Source: Planctomycetota bacterium (GTDB lineage Bacteria > Planctomycetota > PUPC01 > JACPCR01). Taken from it: a stretch of 64,000 bases of DNA. The first letter of the stretch is position 1; each line of letters starts with the position of its first letter. Location of the stretch: positions 62,001 to 126,000 of the forward strand of contig JAQBXN010000004.1 in assembly GCA_027625095.1 (NCBI GenBank), in the 5' to 3' direction. The translations under genes and the position numbers were made by a program. The notes under the pieces were generated by a model. The model saw only the letters and a list, made by a program, of their open reading frames with translations. It was not told the origin of the DNA and ran no database searches. Shown one piece after another: positions 18,155-25,528 of the stretch.

Positions 18155-18182
18155 TTGATTTCTGACCCGGCGTTGATACATT
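18155..18182 (+). promoter_or_regulatory. Candidate sigma-70 promoter of fae
   Basis: TTGATT and TACATT are separated by 16 bases. Each box matches the consensus at four of six positions. Transcription would start near 18189, at the foot of the hairpin that follows. It is the only reasonable match in the gap. Confidence 0.4.
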
Positions 18183-18184
18183 GC

Positions 18185-18220
18185 CGAGCCCCCGATGGGT
18201 CTCAACCGGGGAGTGGCTCG
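18185..18220 (+). promoter_or_regulatory. GC-rich stem-loop in the fae 5' leader
   Basis: CGAGCC pairs with GGCTCG, and inside this CCCCG pairs with CGGGG around a loop, about 45 bases before the fae start. It would fold at the extreme 5' end of the message and may stabilise it or control expression. I do not recognise a known riboswitch class, and no T-run follows, so it is not an intrinsic terminator. Confidence 0.35.
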
Positions 18221-18266
18221 ACAGCCAGGTTTTGAAATGTTCACACGTTTATCCGGAGGGATTGCT

Positions 18267-18767
18267 ATGTCCGCCATATTAGTGGGTGAAGCCCTTGTAG
18301 GCGAAGGAAATGAGATTGCTCATATTGATCTGCTTATCGGCCCTAAGAACGGCCCGGTCGGCGCTGCGTTCGCAAGCGCACTCGCCAGCCAGACTGCTGG
18401 GCACTCCAATCTGCTTGCTGTGCTTGAGCCGAATCTCATCTGCAAGCCAGCAACAGTCATGATCACCAAGGTCACCATCAAGGGCGCCAAGCAGGCCGTC
18501 CAGATGTTCGGCCCGGCTCAGTTTGCAGTCGCCAAGGCTGTTGCTGACAGTGTAGCCGATGGAGTGATTCCAGAGGACAAGGCCGAAGAGTGGGTCATTG
18601 TCTGTGGTGTCTTCATTCATTGGGAAGCCGAAGATGATGGAAAGATTTTCCAGTACAACTACGAAGCCACCAAGCAGGCCATCGCTAGCGCAGTGAAAGG
18701 TAAGCCGACTATCGGCGAAATCACCGCCAAGAAAGACGGGGCAAAGCACCCATTCTCTGGTCAGTAG
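18267..18767 (+). CDS. fae: Formaldehyde-activating enzyme
   Basis: This 166-residue protein matches the Fae family across its whole length: VGEALVGEGNEIAHIDLLIG with the conserved catalytic His19, LLAVLEPNLICKPATVM, the hallmark QAVQMFGPAQFAVAKAV, and GVFIHWEAEDD near the C-terminus. Fae joins formaldehyde to tetrahydromethanopterin in C1 oxidation and detoxification. The frame is open from 18195, but the ATG at 18267 is preceded by GGAGGG at ideal distance and gives the family N-terminus. It is monocistronic, with its own candidate promoter, leader hairpin and strong terminator. No other tetrahydromethanopterin gene lies in the window. Confidence 0.93.
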   Translation: MSAILVGEALVGEGNEIAHIDLLIGPKNGPVGAAFASALASQTAGHSNLLAVLEPNLICKPATVMITKVTIKGAKQAVQMFGPAQFAVAKAVADSVADGVIPEDKAEEWVIVCGVFIHWEAEDDGKIFQYNYEATKQAIASAVKGKPTIGEITAKKDGAKHPFSGQ

Positions 18768-18784
18768 TCGTCCGCAAATCAACA

Positions 18785-18826
18785 AAAGCCCCGCAGCTCG
18801 TAATCGAGCTCGCGGGGCTTTTTTTA
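18785..18826 (+). terminator. Rho-independent terminator of fae
   Basis: A stem of AAGCCCCGC-GCTCG pairs with CGAGC-GCGGGGCTT with one bulged base and a four-base TAAT loop, followed by a run of seven T. It lies 17 bases after the fae stop codon. This is the clearest intrinsic terminator in the window. Confidence 0.9.
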
Positions 18827-18877
18827 TGGTTAATGGTTGATCGATGATGGTTGACGGAATAGAGCGCATCAACCATT
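18826..18877. repeat. GGTTGAT-type short repeat, inverted pair
   Basis: Copies of ATGGTTAATGGTTGAT and GATGGTTGA on the left (18826-18856) face CATCAACCATT on the right (18867-18877), so the transcript could fold. It belongs to the same seven-base repeat family seen at 22084, 26791 and, as a single arm, near 61616. It lies between the converging fae and SUMF1-like genes. Confidence 0.6.
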
Positions 18878-18890
18878 CGCCATCTCTTCT

Positions 18891-19754
18891 CTACTTTTCA
18901 CCCTTTGCAGAGATCACAACGTCCGCCGGACTGATAGCGCATCGAAACCCGATATGTGGGCCGAAGCCGGAGGCTTCGGCGTGCTGGCGGAAGGCGCAGC
19001 GGGCGTAGGTATCGAAGCTCTTCCATGAGCCGCCTTTGAGGACTGCCACCTTGTTGCCCTTCTTGAGTTGTTCAGGATCGAGGTCGCTCGTCCATTCGAA
19101 TACGTTGCCGGCCATATCGAGGCATCCATACGGACTCTTGGCGGCAGGATAACTGTTGACCGGGGTGGTGTCTGCGAATTTTTCTTTGCCCCAGACGCGG
19201 ACGTTCGATTTGCCGAAGTCAAACTCGTCACCCCACGGCCAGAGGCGTCCATCAGTACCGCGGGCGGCCTTTTCAAATTCGGCTTCGGTGGGGAGGCGTT
19301 TGCCTTTCCACTTTGCGAATTCCTGGGCGTCATGCCAAGTGATGAAGGTGACCGGATGCTCAGCTTTGCCGGGCGGGTAGGTGCCATCGGCCCAGTGGCG
19401 AAGGAACCACATCTTCTGATACCGATTGCCCTGCGCACGATAGCCGGTGGCGTCCAGAAATTCTTTGAACTGTTTGTTGGTAACAGGATGGATGTCGACG
19501 AAGAAATCGTCGACCTGAACCTGCCGTTCGGGTTGTTCGCCTTCATAGACAAATGCTCCGCCGTACCGCTCTCCGGCTTTTTTTACCTGCTCCTCGGAAC
19601 TGCCCATGGTAAATGGGCCGGCAGGGACAAGAACCATACCTTCCGGGGCTGAAGTGAGGCCTGACCTCTGGGTGGATTCTGGCGCGTCTTCTGCAGAAAG
19701 ACAGACGACCAATGAAAGCGAACACCATAATGTCAAGGAAATTGGTCGGTGCAT
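18891..19754 (-). CDS. Secreted SUMF1/FGE-fold protein without the active-site cysteines
   Basis: A 287-residue exported protein with a signal peptide (MHRPISLTLWCSLSLVVC) followed by a formylglycine-generating-enzyme fold. Markers are MVLVPAGPFTMGS, HPVTNKQFKEFL, the RLPTEAEFEKAAR motif, DMAGNVFEWTSD and the C-terminal GGSWKS...IGFRCA. In true formylglycine-generating enzymes the segment after GGS carries two redox cysteines. Here those positions are Ser and Tyr/Thr, and only the structural Cys before AFRQH remains. It is therefore unlikely to activate sulfatases and more probably binds a ligand or has another SUMF1-family role. The frame is open to 19784, but the ATG at 19754 starts the signal peptide. 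Confidence 0.85.
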   Translation of the reverse strand: MHRPISLTLWCSLSLVVCLSAEDAPESTQRSGLTSAPEGMVLVPAGPFTMGSSEEQVKKAGERYGGAFVYEGEQPERQVQVDDFFVDIHPVTNKQFKEFLDATGYRAQGNRYQKMWFLRHWADGTYPPGKAEHPVTFITWHDAQEFAKWKGKRLPTEAEFEKAARGTDGRLWPWGDEFDFGKSNVRVWGKEKFADTTPVNSYPAAKSPYGCLDMAGNVFEWTSDLDPEQLKKGNKVAVLKGGSWKSFDTYARCAFRQHAEASGFGPHIGFRCAISPADVVISAKGEK

Positions 19755-19773
19755 GAGACGCGGGATTGGAGTT

Positions 19774-19938
19774 TCAGGATTCAATACTCAGGATTCAGGC
19801 AGCAGGATAAAATTTGCTCGAACTCAGCGCATTCTTTCCCCGGGGTCAGGAACACGAATTCCGGTGCTGTAGTGCAGCATCGTTCAACCTTGTTTTTCAG
19901 AACGACTCACTCATGCAAGTGATTGAATCCTGAATCCG
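19774..19938. repeat. CAGGATT-type short repeat, inverted pair
   Basis: TCAGGATTCAATACTCAGGATTCAGG on the left (19774-19799) faces GATTGAATCCTGAATCC on the right (19921-19937). The right arm is nearly the reverse complement of part of the left, with about 120 bases between. The pair fills the gap upstream of the SUMF1-like gene. The unit is the same as in the long tandem array at 25471. Confidence 0.55.
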
Positions 19939-19989
19939 CCGCAGCGGCTAATTGCGAATCAGCAGATTAGAAAAAACATCCCACTTCCC

Positions 19990-20703
19990 TCAGTCCCTAT
20001 ACCCCGCGGCCTGGAGTCTTTCCAGGCGGAATTTGGCCATATCGCCCCAGTGTTTCAGTTCACCGGATTCGAGTTTTTCGTAATGTGTAATGGCTTCTTT
20101 GATGTTGCCTTGGATTTCAAGCGCGTATGCCAGACCGAACTGTGCTATTTCTTTGAGGTATTCGCCCACGTATTCTGATTCGGAAGTGAGGACAGTTCGG
20201 TATTCGGAGATCGCTTTATCCCAATCTTTCTGATCCGCGTATTGCTGGGCCAGCAGGATGCCTGAACGCTTTGTGATCGGGTGGCGAGGGAATCCTTCCT
20301 TGAGCTGTTCGAGGGCTGAGATAGCCTTTGCGCGTGCCTCGGCTTTCTCTTTCTCTGTCTTGGCATCAGAGAATTTGCTGAGCGAGTATTCGGCCCAGTA
20401 GTAGAGTATCCATGGCTCTGTCTGGCTGCCTTTGTAGAGGGTGACCAACCGTCCGAAGTCAGCCTCTTCGCCATCTGCAACCTTGTTCTTTTCGGCTTCG
20501 AGCTCGTTCCACGCCTGGCTGGTTTTGCTCTGTTCCGAAGCCTGCATTCCTGCAATACCCAATAAAATGACGAACAGAATTCCTGCTCCGCCGAGGATGG
20601 GGTATTTGTAAGGCGTAAGTTCGTCCTTAGCCTTGACAAACCATGTCATCACATTGTCTACGAACTGGTCGTGTTTGAGTTCCTGTTTTCGCTTGGCTTT
20701 CAC
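19990..20703 (-). CDS. Membrane-anchored TPR protein (YfgM-like layout)
   Basis: A 237-residue protein with a basic cytoplasmic N-terminus of about 34 residues, one membrane helix (about 35-54, YPILGGAGILFVILLGIAG) and a helical periplasmic part. The end of the protein is TPR-like (DWDKAISEYRTVLTSE, GNIKEAITHYEKL). This topology and length match the YfgM/BamD-like tetratricopeptide proteins that attach to the Sec translocon, but the identity rests on layout rather than motifs. It is the last gene of a minus-strand series running from the sigma factor through apt, tRNA-Arg and the lipoprotein. Confidence 0.75.
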   Translation of the reverse strand: MKAKRKQELKHDQFVDNVMTWFVKAKDELTPYKYPILGGAGILFVILLGIAGMQASEQSKTSQAWNELEAEKNKVADGEEADFGRLVTLYKGSQTEPWILYYWAEYSLSKFSDAKTEKEKAEARAKAISALEQLKEGFPRHPITKRSGILLAQQYADQKDWDKAISEYRTVLTSESEYVGEYLKEIAQFGLAYALEIQGNIKEAITHYEKLESGELKHWGDMAKFRLERLQAAGYRD

Positions 20704-20803
20704 CGGTTCTGTCCTGTCAATTCTGAGTGGGCCCTTGATTCGCCAAGTGGCCGCAGGCGAGGGCCGGATAGCTTAGCCGCAGGTTCCTGACTCACAACCT
20801 GAC

Positions 20804-21334
20804 TCAGAATACATGAATGGTGAGCTCGGTTTTCCTGCCATCAGGCATGAGGATGATCCGAAGCTTGTTGTTTGTGGCCTGGTCTGTCTTGGAGAAATCC
20901 AGGGTTTTTCTATGGAGGCCCATGATGTTGTTGAGCTTCCAACCGTTGGTGGCCATATGGTCACGATAGAAACTTGTTACTGAAGGGACGTTCGCCTTTC
21001 CCAGGTAATAAAACTGTGCCACACGGTATTTCGCGCCGGTTTCTGTGAATGATATGTTCACATAGGACTGGCGAGGGTCATACACGAATCCTTCGGGTAC
21101 AAGGATATCGGGAAAATCGGCCAGTTCGGGCGTCTCGGACTCAAGCGCTGCGAGGTTTTCTATTTTTTCTGGCGCGTCCTTATTCCAACCAGCGTCCCCT
21201 TTAGCCGGATCATAAGTGGACTTTCCACCGACAGAAGGAGTCCAGCATCCGGTGATCAGAGCCGCAAGAACCGTAAAAGAAGCAGTGAAGGTGAGCGCAT
21301 GCAGTCGGTTTGCAGAAATCCTTAAACGAAACAT
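20804..21334 (-). CDS. Lipoprotein of unknown function
   Basis: A 176-residue lipoprotein. The signal peptide (about 1-27) ends in the lipobox LITGC, so the mature N-terminal Cys is lipidated. The remaining 145 residues form a compact domain with VPEGFVYD, YYLGKANVPSVTSFYRDHM and a C-terminal ELTIHVF strand. This recalls small outer-membrane lipoproteins with a beta-sandwich or ferredoxin-like fold, but I do not recognise a family. The frame is open to 21460. The ATG at 21334 is preferred because AAGGGGA precedes it and it starts the signal peptide. It lies between tRNA-Arg and the TPR gene. Confidence 0.78.
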   Translation of the reverse strand: MFRLRISANRLHALTFTASFTVLAALITGCWTPSVGGKSTYDPAKGDAGWNKDAPEKIENLAALESETPELADFPDILVPEGFVYDPRQSYVNISFTETGAKYRVAQFYYLGKANVPSVTSFYRDHMATNGWKLNNIMGLHRKTLDFSKTDQATNNKLRIILMPDGRKTELTIHVF

Positions 21335-21467
21335 GGACTTCCCCTTTAGAAGGAGTGAATGAGTATCATGAGCCCGGCGGCTCTGGAATTCCCCAATGGG
21401 GATGTGAAATAGCGTGAGGCGTTGGGGAAGCCGACAAATGGTTTTGTCACTCCACGACAAGAATTAG

Positions 21468-21541
<74 letters not shown>

Positions 21542-21551
21542 CGATGCTGAT

Positions 21552-22073
21552 TCAGAAAGTAATCAGCGAAAAGATCTCGGTGTCAGGCAATTTTTGCCGG
21601 CCATCGAGAAAAGACAACTCCATAAGAAATGAGCAACTGACCACTTCTCCTCCGAGGTCGCGGAGTAGCGAGCAAGTGGCTGCAGCAGTTCCGCCGGTAG
21701 CAAGGACGTCATCCACGATAACCACGCGAGCGCCTTTTGGGATCGCATCTTCGTGGACTTCGAGGGTGTCTTCTCCGTACTCGAGGGCGTAGGTGACGCT
21801 TCGGGTTTTATGGGGAAGTTTGCCCGGCTTTCGAACCGGTATATAGGAGACGCCCAGCTCATAGGCGAGCGGTGCACCGAATATGAAACCACGGGATTCG
21901 ATCCCGATCACCCCATTTATGCCCCGGTCTCTGAAATTATCCGCCATAGCCCTGGTGACGGTTCGAAGCCCTTCCGGGTCTTGCAGCAGCGGAGTAATAT
22001 CTTTGAAGTTGATTCCCGCCTTGGGAAAGTCAGTAACGTCTCTGATGAGCAAAGCGAGGCGGTCGAGGTCCAT
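21552..22073 (-). CDS. apt: Adenine phosphoribosyltransferase
   Basis: A 173-residue protein of normal family length, matching from end to end: DFPKAGINFKDITPLL at the N-terminus, IGIESRGFIFGAPLA, the flexible loop region VRKPGKLPHKT, and the PRPP-binding motif VVIVDDVLATGGTA. It salvages adenine to AMP using phosphoribosyl pyrophosphate in the cytoplasm. It lies between the sigma factor gene and tRNA-Arg on the same strand. The 75-base gap to the sigma gene contains an inverted repeat. Confidence 0.96.
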   Translation of the reverse strand: MDLDRLALLIRDVTDFPKAGINFKDITPLLQDPEGLRTVTRAMADNFRDRGINGVIGIESRGFIFGAPLAYELGVSYIPVRKPGKLPHKTRSVTYALEYGEDTLEVHEDAIPKGARVVIVDDVLATGGTAAATCSLLRDLGGEVVSCSFLMELSFLDGRQKLPDTEIFSLITF

Positions 22074-22083
22074 AGTTTATCGT

Positions 22084-22142
22084 AGATGGTTAAGGGATGA
22101 TGGCTGATGGTTAAGGGATGCGGCAGTTCATCAACCATCCGC
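22084..22142. repeat. GGTTGAT-type short repeat, inverted pair between sigma factor and apt
   Basis: GATGGTTAAGGGATGATGGCTGATGGTTAAGGGATG on the left half contains variants of the seven-base unit. TCATCAACCATCCG on the right is the complementary orientation, giving a potential hairpin in the spacer of the sigma-apt transcript. It may modulate read-through into apt. Confidence 0.55.
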
Positions 22143-22148
22143 CCTGAT

Positions 22149-22982
22149 CTATTCTTTCGGCACTCCGTCATCCTGGGTCATGATCGTATGAAGCTTCCTG
22201 AGGGCCCCCTCCTCAATCTGGCGAATGCCCTCGCGGGTCAGGCTCATGGCGTTTCCTATTTGTTCCAGGGTCATGGGCTCGCCGGAGTTCAGGCCGTATC
22301 GCATGCTGAGGATGTTCGATTCGCGCACAGTTAACGTGTCAAGGTATGACTGCAGGCGATCCTTGTCATATTGGTCGAAGAAAGAGTCTTCGGGCTGCCG
22401 AACACTCTGGTCTTCGATCACATCGTTGCCCTGATAAGCGACATCGAGACTGACTGGCTGGTTGGCGTTCATGGCTGCACGGACGACACGCTTAATGACA
22501 TTTACCTTTTCTGCAGGAATGTCGATTGCTTTTGCCACCTCGGCGACAGACGGTTGGCGGCCAAGGTCATTGGCCAGGGTCTGGGTTGCGTTTTTCCACT
22601 GAGAGATAATCTCGACCATGTAGGCCGGGATGCGGACTGTCTTGACGGTGTTGGTGATGGCACGGCGGATGGATTGTTTGATCCACCAGGTGCCATAGGT
22701 GCTGAAACGGGTCTCGGCCCTGGGGTCAAAGCGTTCGACTGCTTTGAGCAGACCGATGTTACCTTCCTCTATGAGATCCATGAAAGAAAGGCCACGGTTC
22801 ACATAGATTTTGGCGATGCTGACTACTAACCGGAGGTTAGCCACGGTCATGGCTTCGCGGGCCTTTTCGTCACCGGCCTCGATCTTGTATGCCAGCTCCT
22901 TCTCCTCGTCCGCGGTAAGGAGCGGCACTTTACTGATGTCATTCAGATAGACTTCGAGTGCAAATTCTCTTGACTTGGCCAT
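22149..22982 (-). CDS. RNA polymerase sigma-70 family factor (primary or RpoD-like group 2)
   Basis: This 277-residue sigma factor lacks region 1.1. Region 1.2 begins at once (LEVYLNDISKVPLLTADEE). Region 2 has NLRLVVSIAKIYVNRGLSFMDLIEEGNIGL and RFSTYGTWWIKQSIRRAI for -10 recognition and melting. Region 3 starts at RIPAYM, and region 4 has LTLEQIG-like MTLEQIGNAMSLTREGIRQIE for -35 recognition. The absence of region 1.1 and the short length suggest a group 2 factor, but such short RpoD forms can be the main factor in some phyla. A good promoter lies about 170 bases upstream. Confidence 0.92.
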   Translation of the reverse strand: MAKSREFALEVYLNDISKVPLLTADEEKELAYKIEAGDEKAREAMTVANLRLVVSIAKIYVNRGLSFMDLIEEGNIGLLKAVERFDPRAETRFSTYGTWWIKQSIRRAITNTVKTVRIPAYMVEIISQWKNATQTLANDLGRQPSVAEVAKAIDIPAEKVNVIKRVVRAAMNANQPVSLDVAYQGNDVIEDQSVRQPEDSFFDQYDKDRLQSYLDTLTVRESNILSMRYGLNSGEPMTLEQIGNAMSLTREGIRQIEEGALRKLHTIMTQDDGVPKE

Positions 22983-23153
22983 TGCATTCCCCGCTTTGGG
23001 CGCGAAGTGAAGGAGGGTTGATGTTTTCTTACAGAGCAGCCATCCTTAGTCGAACTGCCCGGTTGTTTCCTTCGCAAAACAACAATTTTTTACGACTGCC
23101 GTAGTAATCAGCGAAGTTGACTTGCCCTCTATCGTGACCCTCGAATGCGGCGA

Positions 23154-23181
23154 ATTATAGGTGGGTAGATAGTCAAGTCAA
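23154..23181 (-). promoter_or_regulatory. Strong sigma-70 promoter for the sigma factor-apt transcript
   Basis: On the minus strand TTGACT and TATAAT are separated by 16 bases, with a perfect -10 box. The leader to the sigma factor start would be about 165 bases. The rest of the 310-base gap 22983-23292 shows no gene. A second TTGACT overlaps the first but is too close to the -10 to be used. Confidence 0.75.
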
Positions 23182-23292
23182 GGGGGTTGAACCGAGCCTT
23201 ACCACAGCTATACTTTCGGCCATTCACCACCAAAATTATGCGTAAGTTGTTGATTATCAAAAGATTGCAGTGAGCCAGAAAGAAGAGGATCT

Positions 23293-23583
23293 ATGGAACA
23301 GGCCCTTCCGCTAAGACGCCCTGAGCTTCCGAAAGACGACATCAGCAAACCGGCGATCATTCGTGCCCTGATGCCGCTCTGGCGGGGCTGGATCAGGTTC
23401 GGTTTGTTTCTATCCGGGGTGAACACTTTCATCCTGCTTACCCTCATTTACTTCGTGATGATGCCGTTCGTCCTCTTCATTCGGCTCAAAGATCCCATCC
23501 GTAAGTCCCAGGAGGGAGACAGTTACTGGGAGCCCCGCGCCCCGACAGAAAAGAACCTTAAAAAGTACACCATGCAGTTCTGA
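23293..23583 (+). CDS. SxtJ-like small membrane protein
   Basis: A 96-residue protein with a hydrophobic segment at about 36-62 followed by a DPIRK...SYWEPR tail. This is the layout of the SxtJ family found next to carbamoyltransferases in many bacterial clusters. A good ribosome site (AAGAAGAGG) precedes the ATG. It ends 51 bases before the carbamoyltransferase start and is probably co-transcribed. Its molecular role is not established. Adjacency suggests a membrane partner of the carbamoyltransferase. Confidence 0.75.
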   Translation: MEQALPLRRPELPKDDISKPAIIRALMPLWRGWIRFGLFLSGVNTFILLTLIYFVMMPFVLFIRLKDPIRKSQEGDSYWEPRAPTEKNLKKYTMQF

Positions 23584-23634
23584 CCTGTCCTGTGCCGCCA
23601 GCCTTTTCTTCCGACCTCCTAGAAAGCACATCTC

Positions 23635-25398
23635 GTGAACATCCTTGGACTCTCCTGTTACTACCACGATTCGGCAGCCGCACTCGTTCAGGACGGCCAA
23701 CTGATCGCCGCAGTAGAAGAAGAACGTTTCAATCGGAAAAAGCATTACTTCGGCTTCCCCGACCTGGCTATCGAATACTGCCTCAAGGAGGCCGGTATTA
23801 CAGCCAACGACCTGGACATCATTGCCTTTTACGAAAAGCCACTGAAAAAGTTCGCGCGGCTGATGACCAACTTCGTGGCTACCTGGCCTAAATCCTACTC
23901 CGCTTTTCGGCAGGCTCTGCCAGTCTGGCTTCACGAAAAGCTCTGGATCCGGCGCAACATCCTGAAAAGTCTCGGTGTCAAGAAACCGATCCTCTTTGGT
24001 GAGCATCACCTGTCCCACGCGGCCAGTGCATTTCTGGTCTCTCCATTCGAAGAGGCGGCGATCCTTACTCTGGACGGCGTCGGAGAATGGTCGACAACGG
24101 CCATTGGATACGGGAAGGGGACGGATATCACCCTGGAAAACGAAATCCGCTTCCCGCATTCGCTCGGGCTGCTCTACAGCACTATCACCGCCTATCTGGG
24201 CTTCAAGGTCAACGATGCCGAATGGAAAGTCATGGGCCTCGCCCCCTACGGCAAACCGACCTACCTCGATAAGTTTGAGGAGCTTATTACGACCAAGCCG
24301 GATGGGAGCTTTCGGCTGAATCTTGATTACTTCGCCTACCACTATCACGCATCGCTACCGTTCAATAAAAAGTTTGAGCAGCATTTCGGCCGTCCACGCC
24401 GGACGCCCAGTGATGACCATCCGGAGGAGTTTTATCGGGATATAGCGCACTCCGGACAGAAGGCCACGGAAAACGCAATCGTCAACATGGCCCAGGCAGC
24501 ATACGACCGTTATGGGCTCGATAAACTCTGTATCGCCGGCGGCGTCGGTCTCAACAGCGTGGCCAACTGGCGCATCATGCAAAAGACGCCTTTCAAGGAC
24601 ATCTTTATCCAGCCCGCGGCCGGCGATGACGGCGCCGCGATCGGTGTGGCCTTCCACATCTACAACACCGTCATGGGCAAGCCTCGCACATATGTGATGG
24701 ACAACGCCTATCTCGGCCCATCCTTTACCGGCGAAGAGATCGAAGACTTCCTCAAATCCCGCGGCGTTCAATACGATGCGTACGACAAAGAGGGCATGCT
24801 CGAACGCACGGCCAGAGAAATCGCGGCCAACAAGGTCATTGGCTGGTTTCAGGGCCGGATGGAGTTCGGGCCTCGCGCCCTCGGCGGCCGCAGTATCCTG
24901 GCCAACCCGATGAATCCTGAAATGAAGGACATCATCAATGCCAAAATCAAATTCAGAGAAAAATTCCGACCCTTCGCCCCGAGTGTCCTGAAAGAGCGCG
25001 CCAACGAATACTTCGACCTCGGCGACGTGGACAGCCCTTACATGCTGCTCATCCCGGACGTCAAGAAGGACAAGCGCGCCGTCATCCCCGCGGTTACCCA
25101 CCAAGACGGTACCGGCCGCGTCCAGACTGTGACTAAAGAGGCGAACGGCATCTACTACGACCTCATATCCATGGTCGATAAAATCACCGGATGCCCGGTC
25201 GTCCTTAACACCTCATTCAACGTCCGCGGCGAGCCAATCGTCTGCACCCCGGAAGATGCCTATAACTGTTTCATGAAGACCGGTATCGATATCCTTGTCA
25301 TGGGCAACTACGTAATCGAGACCAAAGATGAAGCAACGCTGACAGAGGATGTGAGAGCGGCTGATTACGAAATGATGGAAATGATGTCGTCCGAGTAG
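23635..25398 (+). CDS. Carbamoyltransferase, NodU/CmcH family
   Basis: A 587-residue protein of normal family length. The N-terminal Kae1-like domain has ILGLSCYYHDSAAALV, the EEERF motif and the histidine pair in GEHHLSHAASAF that binds metal. The C-terminal domain carries QGRMEFGPRALGGRSIL and FRPFAPSVL, typical of O-carbamoyltransferases. These enzymes use carbamoyl phosphate and ATP to carbamoylate a hydroxyl on a sugar, antibiotic or other metabolite. The start is a GTG at 23635. The acceptor is unknown. Together with the upstream SxtJ-like gene it forms a two-gene unit without other biosynthetic genes nearby. Confidence 0.93.
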   Translation: MNILGLSCYYHDSAAALVQDGQLIAAVEEERFNRKKHYFGFPDLAIEYCLKEAGITANDLDIIAFYEKPLKKFARLMTNFVATWPKSYSAFRQALPVWLHEKLWIRRNILKSLGVKKPILFGEHHLSHAASAFLVSPFEEAAILTLDGVGEWSTTAIGYGKGTDITLENEIRFPHSLGLLYSTITAYLGFKVNDAEWKVMGLAPYGKPTYLDKFEELITTKPDGSFRLNLDYFAYHYHASLPFNKKFEQHFGRPRRTPSDDHPEEFYRDIAHSGQKATENAIVNMAQAAYDRYGLDKLCIAGGVGLNSVANWRIMQKTPFKDIFIQPAAGDDGAAIGVAFHIYNTVMGKPRTYVMDNAYLGPSFTGEEIEDFLKSRGVQYDAYDKEGMLERTAREIAANKVIGWFQGRMEFGPRALGGRSILANPMNPEMKDIINAKIKFREKFRPFAPSVLKERANEYFDLGDVDSPYMLLIPDVKKDKRAVIPAVTHQDGTGRVQTVTKEANGIYYDLISMVDKITGCPVVLNTSFNVRGEPIVCTPEDAYNCFMKTGIDILVMGNYVIETKDEATLTEDVRAADYEMMEMMSSE

Positions 25399-25470
25399 CT
25401 GCATGACGCAGGCCGCGCCGAACTTTTCACCGACCTTGATTGGCCTGCCGCCGAGCTCCTGGATGAAGCA

Positions 25471-25528
25471 CAGGATTCAGGATTCAGGATTCAGGATTCA
25501 GGATTCAGGATTCAGGATTCAGGATTCA
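25471..25528. repeat. Tandem array of CAGGATT (about eight copies)
   Basis: The seven-base unit CAGGATT is repeated perfectly about eight times. It ends one base before the stop codon of the minus-strand MFS gene and lies 72 bases after the carbamoyltransferase stop. There are no spacers of unique sequence, so it is not CRISPR. Shorter inverted copies of the same unit occur at 19774-19938. The copy number is likely to vary by slippage. Confidence 0.95.

Noticed and set aside
18185..18220. Known riboswitch in the fae leader
   Set aside because: Only a simple nested stem-loop is visible, without the conserved loops of a class I can name.
23410..24348. 312-codon minus-strand frame
   Set aside because: It is antisense to the SxtJ-like and carbamoyltransferase genes, which are clearly recognised.
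25471..25528. CRISPR array
   Set aside because: The seven-base units are contiguous with no spacers, and no cas gene is present in the window.
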